A DNA stretch of 64,000 nucleotides, from the NCBI RefSeq assembly GCF_947503415.1, contig NZ_CANNDS010000001.1, positions 1,584,501-1,648,500 on the forward strand. The letters run 5' to 3'. Below are positions 45,044 through 53,635 of this stretch, piece by piece (positions within the stretch are counted from its first letter, which is position 1; the number at the start of each line of letters is the position of its first letter). The notes below the pieces were generated by a model. It worked only from the letters and a program-made list of their open reading frames with translations. It did no database searches and was not told the DNA's origin. The translations under genes and the position numbers were made by a program. Origin of the DNA: an uncultured Tateyamaria sp. GTDB taxonomy: Bacteria > Pseudomonadota > Alphaproteobacteria > Rhodobacterales > Rhodobacteraceae.

Positions 45044-45790
45044 TCAAGTTGGTTTATCCGACACGAGGCGCATTCCAAGATGTGCAGGCGGTGTGCCGAC
45101 AGCACACCCACCGCGCGCCGGGTCGCGGACAAGATACGACATCGCCGCAATATGCTCTCCGCCGACAAAGAAAGCCGGGCAGCGGTCTGAATCCATGCTT
45201 CCTGCAGATCCCGCATAGCATTCCTGCGTCCATTCCCACACGCTTCCGTCCAGATCGACCACGCCTTCGGGCGAGGTGGAAAAGCTGCCCTGTGGCTTCA
45301 GCGCGCGGGGCGCGTTGCCTTCGATCAGATAGGCGGAGGCCCATGTCAGGGACGGATCGGTAAAGATCGGATCCGGGGCCTCTGGCATTACCGCTGCTGC
45401 CATATTGGCCCATTCGGCTGCTGTTGGGAGCCGAAAGCTGTGGCCGGTTTTGGCGTTGATCCACGCGACATATTGCTGGACGTCCACATAGCTGAGGCCG
45501 GTTGCCGGTGTCACCTGTGCGTCCTGATCGGGGCGCGCACGCACATGCAGAGTGCAACCGCCCTCAGTGGCGCAGGCGTTCCATTCGGCGACTGTGACCT
45601 CGTGCCGTTGGACATAGATTGCGGCCCCGTCGGACAGGGCGATTGGCTGGTCCGCCATGTCCGGCAGATAAGCAGGGTCGGGGCCGCGTCCGAAGAGCGC
45701 GGCCCCAAGAAAAACCGCCGCCAATATCCCGAACGCCGCCGCAAGAAGAAATCGCGCCATCGGGGTTCCAGAGATTTTGGCGGGGATCAT
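45044..45790 (-). CDS. nirV: NirV-like formylglycine-generating-enzyme fold protein
   Basis: About 248 residues from ATG 45790 with an N-terminal membrane anchor (ARFLLAAAFGILAAVFLGAA). The SUMF/FGE fold is seen as EVTVAEWNACATEGGC, VAWINAKTGHSFRLPTAAEW and GSVWEWTQECY through HLGMRL. NirV commonly follows nirK in Rhodobacter and relatives, though no activity is established. The catalytic Cys pair typical of true FGE is not obvious; a Cys remains in RGGCAVG. It is downstream of nirK with 15 bases between, last gene of the operon. Confidence 0.88.
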   Translation of the reverse strand: MIPAKISGTPMARFLLAAAFGILAAVFLGAALFGRGPDPAYLPDMADQPIALSDGAAIYVQRHEVTVAEWNACATEGGCTLHVRARPDQDAQVTPATGLSYVDVQQYVAWINAKTGHSFRLPTAAEWANMAAAVMPEAPDPIFTDPSLTWASAYLIEGNAPRALKPQGSFSTSPEGVVDLDGSVWEWTQECYAGSAGSMDSDRCPAFFVGGEHIAAMSYLVRDPARGGCAVGTPPAHLGMRLVSDKPT

Positions 45791-45805
45791 GTTTTTATCC
45801 AATCA

Positions 45806-47029
45806 TCAGGTTGAGAATTCGCGCGGGGCGACGACCTGTTCCATCAGGTTGTTGTCCCACTGTCCTTCGACCACAAAATGCGCGGTGGCCCCCAGCAAAA
45901 CGCCGATGATCAGGTTGTGATTGACGTAGGCGTAGACCCCCGGCTGTTCGAAAGTGTACATGGCCGCCGCCGCACACCCGCCGCGCACGAACCATGTCTC
46001 GACCCCGGTGAGCGCCGGATCGGTGAACGAGGTTTCCCAGACATAGTTGCCGTGCCCGCCAATCAGGTGCGGACGGCTGTCGACGTTGCACGAATTGTGC
46101 ACCATCAGGACGGTTTCCCCGACCTTTGCCTTGAGGGCGTTTTCACCGGTCAGCGCGCCCACGGCCCCGTTAAAGATCTGGTGGGTGGGCACCAGTGTGC
46201 GCATGGCTTCGATGCTGTCGGCGTAGTCGTCGCCTGCGGCTTCGTAGGTCTTGTAGTCGCCGTTTTCGTCTTTCGGCAGGTAGTAATCCTGCTCTCCGAT
46301 ATAGGCGATGCTGTCGTAGCGCAGTGGGTTGCCGTCCCTGTCCTTCAGCCCATCGCGGGGCAGGACCATGATCGCACCGTTCATACCGTGGCAGACGTGG
46401 TAAGGGATCATCGCGCCACCGGGGGCACAGTGATAGGTAAAGCAACCGGGCTTCGTCGCTTTCCAGCGCAGCACAGTTTCTTCGCCGGGATAGACATGGG
46501 TCAGGCCACCGCCACCCAACGCCCCGGTCGAGGCGTGGAAGTCGATATTGTGCTCCATCACGCTGTCCACCGGGTTGCGCAGGGTCAGTTCGACCATGTC
46601 GCCTTCGTGGCAGATGATCAGCGGGCCGGGAACCGAGCCGTTATAGGTAAGCGCCCAGACCTCCGCGCCTGTATCCTCGTCCACCACCATCAGCTTTTCT
46701 GTGGTTTCCATGGTCACTTCGATGATCTTGGGCCCGCCTGTGGCGACCTGTTCATGTTCGGGGGCAAAGGGTGGGGCGACAAGTTCCTGCTTCACACGGG
46801 TGTAGCCGGACAGGTCTGCGGGCTTGGCATCGGTTTCAGCCGTTTGTTCGCCTGCCGCCTTGTAGAGCTTGGCTGACGCGGCATTGATCGCGTCGAATTT
46901 GGCGGGGCGCTGGGTGGCCATTGCGCCAGCACCTGTGCCTGCCACAGCGGCGGCACCTGCCAGGACGGACCCGCGCAAGACGTTGCGACGGTTGGTTTTC
47001 ACAAGGCCGGGATTGGTGAGTTTGGTCAT
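45806..47029 (-). CDS. nirK: Copper-containing nitrite reductase NirK
   Basis: A 407-residue precursor with a twin-arginine-type leader ([19 protein letters not shown]). Two cupredoxin domains carry the copper ligands. [31 protein letters not shown] and [14 protein letters not shown] supply the His, Cys and Met residues of type 1 and type 2 sites. It reduces nitrite to NO in the periplasm. The motif HVCHGM has an extra Cys beside the type 1 His compared with common NirK. It lies downstream of pseudoazurin (41 bases) and upstream of nirV, all on one transcript. Confidence 0.96.
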   Translation of the reverse strand: MTKLTNPGLVKTNRRNVLRGSVLAGAAAVAGTGAGAMATQRPAKFDAINAASAKLYKAAGEQTAETDAKPADLSGYTRVKQELVAPPFAPEHEQVATGGPKIIEVTMETTEKLMVVDEDTGAEVWALTYNGSVPGPLIICHEGDMVELTLRNPVDSVMEHNIDFHASTGALGGGGLTHVYPGEETVLRWKATKPGCFTYHCAPGGAMIPYHVCHGMNGAIMVLPRDGLKDRDGNPLRYDSIAYIGEQDYYLPKDENGDYKTYEAAGDDYADSIEAMRTLVPTHQIFNGAVGALTGENALKAKVGETVLMVHNSCNVDSRPHLIGGHGNYVWETSFTDPALTGVETWFVRGGCAAAAMYTFEQPGVYAYVNHNLIIGVLLGATAHFVVEGQWDNNLMEQVVAPREFST

Positions 47030-47070
47030 TGGTTCCTCCAGTTCATGTCATGGTGTTGGGGTGCCGGGCA

Positions 47071-47502
47071 TCACAGGTTGCCCAGTTGCGCCTCAAAGCG
47101 TTCCTTGGCCCGTTTGGGCACGCGTCCTTCGAGAAAGCTGTCGGGGACCGTGACATCGCCCACGGCGATGGTCATCACCATCCCCATGGCGTAATGCGGT
47201 TTGCAGATCACGCCGTAGACTCCTTCGACATCCAGCGTGACTTCGATCTCTTCGTTGATCTTGCCTTTGAACGCGTCGGCGCCGTCGGGCAGCATGTCCT
47301 TGCCCACCTCGGCATTATGCCCCTTGTCTGTGGCGATGAATTTGATCGTGTCGCCCGGGGCCGCCTGAACGAAGGCGGGTTCAAACACCATGCGTTCACC
47401 GTCAGAGCCCTTGTTGAGCATCTGCACCTCGAAGGTTTCGGCAAATGCGGCCGACCCCATGAGAGCGGTGAGTGCAAGCGTGGTTGCAAGTGTTCGGATC
47501 AT
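47071..47502 (-). CDS. Pseudoazurin
   Basis: A 143-residue blue copper protein from ATG 47502 with a signal peptide (TLATTLALTALMGSAAFA). Copper ligands are the His in DKGHNAEVGK and the Cys, His, Met of ICKPHYAMGMVM. Pseudoazurin donates electrons to NirK. First gene of the paz-nirK-nirV operon, 41 bases before nirK. An NnrR-type box lies 67 bases upstream of its start. Confidence 0.94.
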   Translation of the reverse strand: MIRTLATTLALTALMGSAAFAETFEVQMLNKGSDGERMVFEPAFVQAAPGDTIKFIATDKGHNAEVGKDMLPDGADAFKGKINEEIEVTLDVEGVYGVICKPHYAMGMVMTIAVGDVTVPDSFLEGRVPKRAKERFEAQLGNL

Positions 47503-47568
47503 CGTGGTGTTCCCTTCTCGATCAGCTTCGGTTGACGCCAATTGTGACAGACGGAGCGGGATGGAAGT

Positions 47569-47582
47569 TTGTGCTGGAGCAA
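47569..47582. promoter_or_regulatory. NnrR-type box between paz and nnrR
   Basis: TTGTGCTGGAGCAA fits the TTG-N8-CAA core with the same CTGG centre as the norC site. It is 67 bases upstream of paz and 71 upstream of nnrR, so it could serve both the nir operon and nnrR autoregulation. Confidence 0.65.
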
Positions 47583-47652
47583 AGAAAGCGGCGAATGTGG
47601 CAAGGGCAAATGAACGTGGCGTTTTGCGCTGACCTGTGGCAGGGTCGTTCGA

Positions 47653-48369
47653 ATGGATGTGGCCGCAAAAAAGACTTCATTTCCGCGGCTTGACGAAAGC
47701 CTGCTGAGCCATCTGCCCCCGTTCTCAAAGCTGGAGACCCGGCAAATCCGCACCGTTTTGGACCAGGCAACGTCGCGGCGTTGCGAGGCAAACCATTGCG
47801 TTTTCAGCGAAGGCGATGTGGCGGACCGGTTCTATATGCTGCTGGACGGGTATGTACGCGTGATACGCGTCACATCCGACGGAGAGCAGGTGACGTCGCT
47901 GCATATTCCCGCAGGCCAGTTGCTTGGGATAGCAAAGGCATTGGGCAAAGACACGTATCCAGCCACCGCAATGACGGCGTCGGAATCCATTCTGCTGAGC
48001 TGGCCCATGCGGTTGTGGGACAATTTCGTGCAGGACTATGACGGGTTCGCCACCGAGACTTACAAGACTGTCGGGGCACGTGTGGGCGAGATGAACAACC
48101 GGATTGTCGAGCTTGCGACGCAACAAGTGGAACAGCGCGTCGCGAATGCGATCCTGCGGCTAATCAACCAGACGGGCCGCAAGGTCGAGGACGGGATCGA
48201 GATCGACTTTCCCATCACCCGTCAGGATCTGTCCGAGTTGACGGCCACTACACTGCACACGGTCAGCAGGCTGCTCAGCGCATGGGAAAAACAGGGCCTC
48301 GTGACCAGCAAACGCAAACGCATCAAAGTCTGTGACCCCCACGCGCTTGTGGTCCTCAGCCAGGGCTGA
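47653..48369 (+). CDS. nnrR: NnrR-like Crp/Fnr regulator of nitrite/NO metabolism
   Basis: A 238-residue Crp/Fnr protein: sensor fold (FSEGDVADRFYMLLDGYVRVIRV, LHIPAGQLLGIAKALG) and winged helix (ITRQDLSELTATTLHTVSRLLSAWEKQGL). There is no FNR-type Cys cluster. It is divergent from paz-nirK and sits between the nir and nor operons, and boxes of its predicted type precede both. I therefore infer an NO-responsive activator of the Nnr group. The stop is six bases from the convergent DUF1858 gene. Confidence 0.88.
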   Translation: MDVAAKKTSFPRLDESLLSHLPPFSKLETRQIRTVLDQATSRRCEANHCVFSEGDVADRFYMLLDGYVRVIRVTSDGEQVTSLHIPAGQLLGIAKALGKDTYPATAMTASESILLSWPMRLWDNFVQDYDGFATETYKTVGARVGEMNNRIVELATQQVEQRVANAILRLINQTGRKVEDGIEIDFPITRQDLSELTATTLHTVSRLLSAWEKQGLVTSKRKRIKVCDPHALVVLSQG

Positions 48370-48375
48370 GTTCGG

Positions 48376-48588
48376 TCAGGCCAACCCGGCAGCCTGCATC
48401 AGTTCGGTCAAGAATACCTCTTGATCCAGACTGTATTCGGCGCAGGCATCCGTGACCGTATGAAACGGTCCGATCAAACATCCAACACAAAGCATGTTGT
48501 GCTTCACGAAGACCGGAATCGTCTGTGGCCATTCGGTCATCAGGTCAGCCAGCGGCAGGTCGGGATCATCCAGATGGACACGGACCAT
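48376..48588 (-). CDS. DUF1858 domain protein (redox disulfide type)
   Basis: About 70 residues from ATG 48588; an upstream in-frame start adds 12 residues outside the domain. The core is LADLMTEWPQTIPVFVKHN followed by MLCVGCLIGPFHTV, whose CxxC is typical of the DUF1858 hybrid-cluster-associated disulfide proteins. Sited opposite norC across a perfect NnrR box, it is probably NO-induced, possibly delivering electrons or repairing clusters. This is inference. Confidence 0.85.
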   Translation of the reverse strand: MVRVHLDDPDLPLADLMTEWPQTIPVFVKHNMLCVGCLIGPFHTVTDACAEYSLDQEVFLTELMQAAGLA

Positions 48589-48636
48589 GCACCATTCCTT
48601 TCTCCGACCATCATAGGCGTGCATTCCAGCGAAACG

Positions 48637-48650
48637 TTGCGCTGGCGCAA
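48637..48650. promoter_or_regulatory. NnrR box in the DUF1858/norC divergent promoter
   Basis: TTGCGCTGGCGCAA is an exact TTGCG-N4-CGCAA, the NnrR-type operator reported in Rhodobacter. It lies 60 bases upstream of norC and 49 upstream of the DUF1858 start. Confidence 0.85.
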
Positions 48651-48709
48651 ACTATGAGCGGCTGAGCCGAAGTAAAACTGGCCATCCCGATCACGCAGGA
48701 GGCCGGACC

Positions 48710-49162
48710 ATGGCTGAAATTCTCACGAAATCGCGGGCGCGCAACATCTTCTACGGAGGCTCGATCTTCTTTGTCGTCGTCTTTGTGGGGATGACTGTGC
48801 ATTCGCACCGATACGTGGTGACCACATCGACCGCTGGCATGGCACTGAGCGATGAGGTCCGCCATGGCAAGCATGTCTGGGAACGGCATTCCTGCATCAA
48901 CTGCCACACGCTGCACGGCGAGGGTGCCTATTTCGCCCCCGAACTTGGCAATGTCATGACCCGGTGGGGGGTGCAGGACAGCCCCGAAGACGCCTTCGAA
49001 GTGCTCAAAGCATGGATCGAAGGCCAGCCCAGCGGCATCGAAGGCCGCCGCCAGATGCCCGCCTATGACATGAGCGACGAAGACATCCGCGGCCTCGCCG
49101 AATTTCTGCGCTGGGCCGATCAGACAGACACGCAGGGCTGGCCGCCCAATGATGCCGGATAA
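48710..49162 (+). CDS. norC: Nitric oxide reductase subunit C (cytochrome c)
   Basis: A 150-residue membrane-anchored cytochrome c with one N-terminal helix (NIFYGGSIFFVVVFVGMTV) and the heme-binding CINCHTLHGEGAYFAPEL. The sixth-ligand Met is in RRQMPAY. It passes electrons to NorB. GGAGG ribosome site. First gene of the nor operon. Confidence 0.96.
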   Translation: MAEILTKSRARNIFYGGSIFFVVVFVGMTVHSHRYVVTTSTAGMALSDEVRHGKHVWERHSCINCHTLHGEGAYFAPELGNVMTRWGVQDSPEDAFEVLKAWIEGQPSGIEGRRQMPAYDMSDEDIRGLAEFLRWADQTDTQGWPPNDAG

Positions 49163-49174
49163 GGAGGGCACCCC

Positions 49175-50524
49175 ATGAAATATCAATCTCAAAAGGTGGC
49201 GTATTGGTACATCCTTGCCGCGATGGCGCTGTTCGGCATTCAGGTGCTGGGCGGGCTGCTTGCGGGCTGGATTTATGTGTCGCCCAATTTCCTGTCGGAG
49301 CTGTTGCCTTTCAACGTGATCCGCATGATCCACACCAATGCGCTGATTGTCTGGCTGCTGCTTGGCTTTTTCGGTGCGGCCTATTTCCTGATCCCGGAGG
49401 AGTCGGAGCGGGAGATATGGTCAACCAAACTGGCCTATATCCAGTTGATTATACTGCTGGTTGGCACGCTGGGGGCTGTGGGCAGCTATCTTGTTGGCAT
49501 CCACGGCGGGCGTGAATTTCTTGAGCAGCCTCTTTGGGTCAAATTCGGCATTCTTGTCGCCGCGCTGATCTTTCTGTTCAACGTGTCGATGACGGTGCTG
49601 GCGGGCAAGAAGACAGCCATCACCAACGTTTTGCTCATGGGCCTGTGGCTCTTGTCGCTCTTGTGGGTCTTTGCCTTCATCAACCCCGACAACTTGTCCC
49701 TGGACAAGATGTACTGGTGGTTCGTCGTGCACCTTTGGGTGGAGGCAACGTGGGAGCTGGTCATGGCTGCGATCCTCGCCTTTCTGTTGCTCAAGCTGAC
49801 CGGCGTGGACCGTGAAGTGGTCGAAAAATGGCTCTATGTCATTGTCGCCACGGCGCTGTTCTCGGGCATCCTTGGCACCGGACACCACTTTTATTGGATC
49901 GGACTGCCGGGCTACTGGCAATGGGTCGGGTCGATCTTCTCGACTTTCGAGGTGGTCCCGTTCTTCCTGATGATGTCGTTTGCGTTCGTCATGGTCTGGA
50001 AGGGGCGCAAGAACCACCCGAATAAGGCCGCGCTGTTGTGGTCGCTGGGGTCCAGTACGGTTGCTTTCTTCGGCGCCGGTGTCTGGGGCTTCCTGCACAC
50101 GCTGCACGGGGTCAACTTCTACAGTCACGGCACGCAGATCACCGCCGCCCATGGGCACCTTTCGTTTTACGGCGCCTACGTGGCGTTGAATCTTGCTCTC
50201 TTCAGCTATGCCATGCCGATGCTGCGCGAACGTGCGCCTTACAATCAGGTGCTCAACATGGCCAGCTTCTGGCTGATGACGGGTGGCATGGCCTTCATGA
50301 CCTTTGTGCTGACCTTCGCGGGCACGATCCAGACGCACATGCAGCGTGTGATCGGAGACTATTACATGCAGGTGCAGGACAGCCTGTCGGTCTTCTACCT
50401 CATGCGCTTTGGCGCGGGGGCCGCGGTTGTGATCGGGGCGCTTCTGTTCATCTATTCGATGCTGGTGGTGCGCAAGGACGAGATCATCGCCCCCGGTCCT
50501 GCTGCGTCCGTGCCGGGGGAATAG
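49175..50524 (+). CDS. norB: Nitric oxide reductase subunit B
   Basis: A 449-residue heme-copper-oxidase-like membrane protein with about 12 helices. Ligand-bearing blocks include IRMIHTNALIVWLLLGFFGAAY, HLWVEATWELV, GTGHHFYWIG and HGHLSFYGAYVALNLALFSYA. It reduces two NO to N2O at a heme b3/non-heme iron centre. Twelve bases after norC. The absence of a quinol-oxidase N-terminal extension and the presence of norC identify the cytochrome c-dependent cNOR type. Confidence 0.96.
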   Translation: MKYQSQKVAYWYILAAMALFGIQVLGGLLAGWIYVSPNFLSELLPFNVIRMIHTNALIVWLLLGFFGAAYFLIPEESEREIWSTKLAYIQLIILLVGTLGAVGSYLVGIHGGREFLEQPLWVKFGILVAALIFLFNVSMTVLAGKKTAITNVLLMGLWLLSLLWVFAFINPDNLSLDKMYWWFVVHLWVEATWELVMAAILAFLLLKLTGVDREVVEKWLYVIVATALFSGILGTGHHFYWIGLPGYWQWVGSIFSTFEVVPFFLMMSFAFVMVWKGRKNHPNKAALLWSLGSSTVAFFGAGVWGFLHTLHGVNFYSHGTQITAAHGHLSFYGAYVALNLALFSYAMPMLRERAPYNQVLNMASFWLMTGGMAFMTFVLTFAGTIQTHMQRVIGDYYMQVQDSLSVFYLMRFGAGAAVVIGALLFIYSMLVVRKDEIIAPGPAASVPGE

Positions 50525-50527
50525 GTG

Positions 50528-51322
50528 ATGAATATCGCAAACACACCCACCTTGCCGTTCTATCAACCCACAGGGCGCGAATGCGATCTGTTTCAAACGG
50601 CCCATGACAATGGTTTGCCCCTTCTTCTGAAGGGGCCCACCGGCTGCGGCAAGACCCGCTTTGTCGAGCATATGGCGGCGCGGCTGGGCAAGCCGCTCTA
50701 TACCGTGGCCTGCCATGATGACCTGTCGGCGGCAGATCTCATTGGGCGCTATCTGCTCAAAGGGGGCGACACCGTCTGGGTCGACGGGCCGTTGACCCGG
50801 GCCGTGCGGGAGGGCGGCGTTTGCTATCTTGATGAGGTGGTCGAGGCGCGCAAGGACGTAACCGTGGTGCTGCATCCGTTGACGGATACCCGCCGCACCC
50901 TGATGATCGACCGCACGGGCGAAGAGCTGGTGGCACCTGCGGGTTTCATGCTGGTGGCGTCCTACAACCCGGGCTACCAGAACGTGCTGAAGCGGCTGAA
51001 ACCCTCGACCAGGCAGCGGTTTCTGTCGGTATCGTTCGATTTTCCGGACGCTGAGACAGAGATCGCCGTGGTCGCCAGCGAAAGCGGTTTGGAGGCGGGT
51101 CGCGTAGCACCTTTGGTGCGGTTGGCCGGGCATATCCGGCGATTGTCGGGCATGGATCTGGAAGAGGGCGTATCGACGCGGTTGTTGATCTATGCCGCGA
51201 CGCTGATGGCGGGTGGCATGGGCGTCGATCAGGCGCTGGAAGCGGCCATCATAGAACCGCTGAGCGATGAGCCGGACGTGCAGCAGGCGCTGCGTGATCT
51301 GGTCGCGACGATCTACGGATAA
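50528..51322 (+). CDS. norQ: NorQ, MoxR-type AAA ATPase
   Basis: A 264-residue ATPase from ATG 50528 (a GTG precedes it). Walker A is GPTGCGKTRFVEHMA, Walker B CYLDEVVEARKD, and the arginine region is KPSTRQRFLSVSF. NorQ with NorD inserts the non-heme iron into NorB in characterised systems (CbbQ/NirQ/NorQ family). Three bases after norB. Confidence 0.94.
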   Translation: MNIANTPTLPFYQPTGRECDLFQTAHDNGLPLLLKGPTGCGKTRFVEHMAARLGKPLYTVACHDDLSAADLIGRYLLKGGDTVWVDGPLTRAVREGGVCYLDEVVEARKDVTVVLHPLTDTRRTLMIDRTGEELVAPAGFMLVASYNPGYQNVLKRLKPSTRQRFLSVSFDFPDAETEIAVVASESGLEAGRVAPLVRLAGHIRRLSGMDLEEGVSTRLLIYAATLMAGGMGVDQALEAAIIEPLSDEPDVQQALRDLVATIYG

Positions 51323-51327
51323 GCCTG

Positions 51328-53211
51328 ATGCGCCTTCTTGACCTCATGGAGCCGGAAGAAACGGTGGGCAACCTGTGGCACGGGATGGCCAGCGGGATCG
51401 GGGCGGATATCCGGTATCCTGATGCGGCCATTGCACTGACCTCGGTACGGCCCAGTCTTGCTGTGCTCTTTCGGTCCCTAGGGGGCGCACCGGGGGTAGA
51501 GATCCGCGAGGCGGCAGCAACCGTAGTGCGGCACCGCCAGCCGCTGCGCCGTAAGTTGGGCACAGATCGGGACCGGGAATGTGTCGCACTGTTTGACGGG
51601 GAACAGCTCGCGTTACCGCCGGTTATTGCGGCTTTTGCCGATCCGATATTGAACCGTGCGGCATATTTCTGGCTGACGGCGATGGCGGCATCAGTCGATG
51701 TGGCTGGCATTGAAATGCCTCAGGACGGACTGGCTGGTGATTGCGCGTATGTGCGTGCAAATGCCGTCGCGACTGAGGCGGCCTACTCCGCCTGTCCGGG
51801 ATTGCGCCCGGCATACGCACGGATGGCGCAGCACTGTCTTGCAGCCCGCAACGAGCTTTGGCGCCCCGCACAGGAGACCGCACTGGAGATGGCGATCCGT
51901 GATCAGCTACAGGACATCGCGCCGCTCTTACCGCTTGTTCCAGCTCCACGTGGCTACATGGCCGCCGAACCTGTGCCAATCTGGTTGCGCATTGCGCGGC
52001 CCGGATCAGGCGCAATTGCCGAAGAGGAGGAGGCCGACCATGCACCGCGGCCCCCAAACGCTGCCCATAGCACGCGCAAGCTGGGAAAGCGCAAGGATCG
52101 GGATCAGCAGAACCGCAAGGACAGTTTCATCATTCATCGGTTTGAATCCATCCTGTCTTGGGTCGAGTCGATGAACATCAACCGCAGTATTGACGATGAT
52201 GACGACGATAACGCGCAGAAAGCGGCAGACGACCAGGACGAGATCACCCTGTCGAAACAGGATCGCAAGGCTGCAACCCGGCTGCGCTTGCATCTGGACC
52301 TGTCGCCGGCGGACGCAGATCACGAAGCGCTGGCCGGCACGTACACCTATCCCGAATGGAACCACCGGAGCCGCAGCTACATGGCCGATCATTGCCGCGT
52401 TCTGGATGCACCCGCCAAACCGGGCTGTATTCGTTTTCATCCGAACGAACGACACATCCGCAACGTGCGCCGTCAGTTCGAAGCGCTGCGTCCGCGCCGA
52501 ATCTTGCAACCCCGGCAAGTGGATGGCGCCGAACTGGACCTTGATGCGTTGCTGACGGCCCGCGCCAACATCGCGGCCACCGGGCGCGGATCAGACCGCA
52601 TCTGGCACTCCGCTCGCCAGATCGAACGCGACCTGTCAGTGGCGTTTCTAATCGACACGTCCCGGTCCACCGAAGCCGCAATTGGCGATACATCGGTGAT
52701 CGAAGTTGCCCGGGACGCCATGGTTGCCCTGGCGGGAGGGATCGATGCGGTGGGCGACAGGCTTGGGATTTGGGGGTTTTCATCACTACGGCGCGACAGG
52801 GTCTTTCTTACGCGATGCAAAACGTTCCAAGAGCCGATGTCGGGCGACATCACAGCGAATATCGGGGCCCTGACACCCAGCCATTACACGCGCTTGGGTG
52901 CTGCCATTCGACATGTCACCGCGCAACTGGCAGAAGAGCCAAGCGCGCGCAAACTGCTCATCGTCCTGACGGATGGCAAGCCCAACGATCTGGACCACTA
53001 TGAAGGCCAGCACGGTATCGAGGACAGCCACATGGCCGTGCGTGACGCCCGTGCCGCAGGTCAAAGCCTCCATGGCATCATCATCGACGAGGATGGACAG
53101 GATTGGTTCGCCCGCATCTTTGGCCGTGGTGGATTCACGTTGCTGCCCGATCCAAAACGTCTGAACCGGGCGCTGCCTGACATCTATCGCACCCTCACAC
53201 AGGAGACATGA
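51328..53211 (+). CDS. norD: NorD, von Willebrand factor A domain protein
   Basis: A 627-residue partner of NorQ. The C-terminal vWA domain has the MIDAS start AFLIDTSRSTEAAIGD and KLLIVLTDGKPNDLDHYEG. A central low-complexity acidic insert (DDDDDDNAQKAADDQDE, about 290-305) splits a helical N-terminal domain from the rest. Cofactor insertion into NorB is its accepted role. Five bases after norQ. Confidence 0.93.
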   Translation: MRLLDLMEPEETVGNLWHGMASGIGADIRYPDAAIALTSVRPSLAVLFRSLGGAPGVEIREAAATVVRHRQPLRRKLGTDRDRECVALFDGEQLALPPVIAAFADPILNRAAYFWLTAMAASVDVAGIEMPQDGLAGDCAYVRANAVATEAAYSACPGLRPAYARMAQHCLAARNELWRPAQETALEMAIRDQLQDIAPLLPLVPAPRGYMAAEPVPIWLRIARPGSGAIAEEEEADHAPRPPNAAHSTRKLGKRKDRDQQNRKDSFIIHRFESILSWVESMNINRSIDDDDDDNAQKAADDQDEITLSKQDRKAATRLRLHLDLSPADADHEALAGTYTYPEWNHRSRSYMADHCRVLDAPAKPGCIRFHPNERHIRNVRRQFEALRPRRILQPRQVDGAELDLDALLTARANIAATGRGSDRIWHSARQIERDLSVAFLIDTSRSTEAAIGDTSVIEVARDAMVALAGGIDAVGDRLGIWGFSSLRRDRVFLTRCKTFQEPMSGDITANIGALTPSHYTRLGAAIRHVTAQLAEEPSARKLLIVLTDGKPNDLDHYEGQHGIEDSHMAVRDARAAGQSLHGIIIDEDGQDWFARIFGRGGFTLLPDPKRLNRALPDIYRTLTQET

Positions 53212-53212
53212 T

Positions 53213-53389
53213 ATGCGCGGACTGACCATTTTGTGCACCACCCTGATCTCATTCCCGGCTTTCGCAAACGGATTTGACCGTCCAATTCCGCAGGCACAAT
53301 CGGCCACCGCCGAAGTCTGGTATGGGCTCGCTTGCCTTGCCCTTGTTGTGTCCATGATCGCGGTCCAACGGCTGGTGTCGCGCCGATGA
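53213..53389 (+). CDS. Small exported or membrane protein of the nor operon (58 residues)
   Basis: MRGLTILCTTLISFPAFANG is a signal-like segment, followed by a second hydrophobic stretch (VWYGLACLALVVSMIAV) and a basic end RLVSRR. AGGAGA ribosome site seven bases upstream. One base after norD. In some Rhodobacter nor clusters two small genes (nnrT, nnrU) follow norD; I cannot tell whether this corresponds. Overlaps the next gene by ATGA. Confidence 0.75.
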   Translation: MRGLTILCTTLISFPAFANGFDRPIPQAQSATAEVWYGLACLALVVSMIAVQRLVSRR

Positions 53390-53634
53390 CAGGAGGCGGC
53401 TGGTCCACACCCAAGATCACGCTTGTGCTCTATCCGTTCGGGGCGGGGGCCGCGGCGGTGAATGTCTTTTTCGCTTCGCTGATTTTCAGTTGGATGGGTG
53501 GCCCCATTGCGTCAGCCGTATGGTCCATCGGGCTTGGGTGTCTGATCGGGATACCAGCCACATGGTACTTCGCCCGGCATATTCGCCATCTGATGGATCG
53601 CGCCGAAGTGGGTGGCACGGACGCAGGAGCCTGA
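53386..53634 (+). CDS. Small two-span membrane protein of the nor operon (82 residues)
   Basis: Starts at the ATG inside the preceding stop (ATGA overlap). Two membrane segments, ITLVLYPFGAGAAAVNVFFA and ASAVWSIGLGCLIGIPATWYF, followed by a basic RHIRHLMDR tail. Not recognised as a named family. Coupling on both sides makes a role in NO reductase assembly or NnrS function likely. Confidence 0.75.
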   Translation: MTGGGWSTPKITLVLYPFGAGAAAVNVFFASLIFSWMGGPIASAVWSIGLGCLIGIPATWYFARHIRHLMDRAEVGGTDAGA

Positions 53635-53635
53635 G

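Noticed and set aside
45878-46876. 332-codon frame antisense to nirK
   Set aside because: No motifs; nirK on the other strand has all copper ligands.
47552-47561. TTGACGCCAA-like sequences in the paz-nnrR spacer as an FNR box
   Set aside because: Half-site spacing is 4 rather than 8 bases; the nearby TTG-N8-CAA site is the better candidate.
49421-51133. 570-codon frame antisense to norB and norQ
   Set aside because: Composition is that of a shadow frame; the sense genes have full catalytic motifs.
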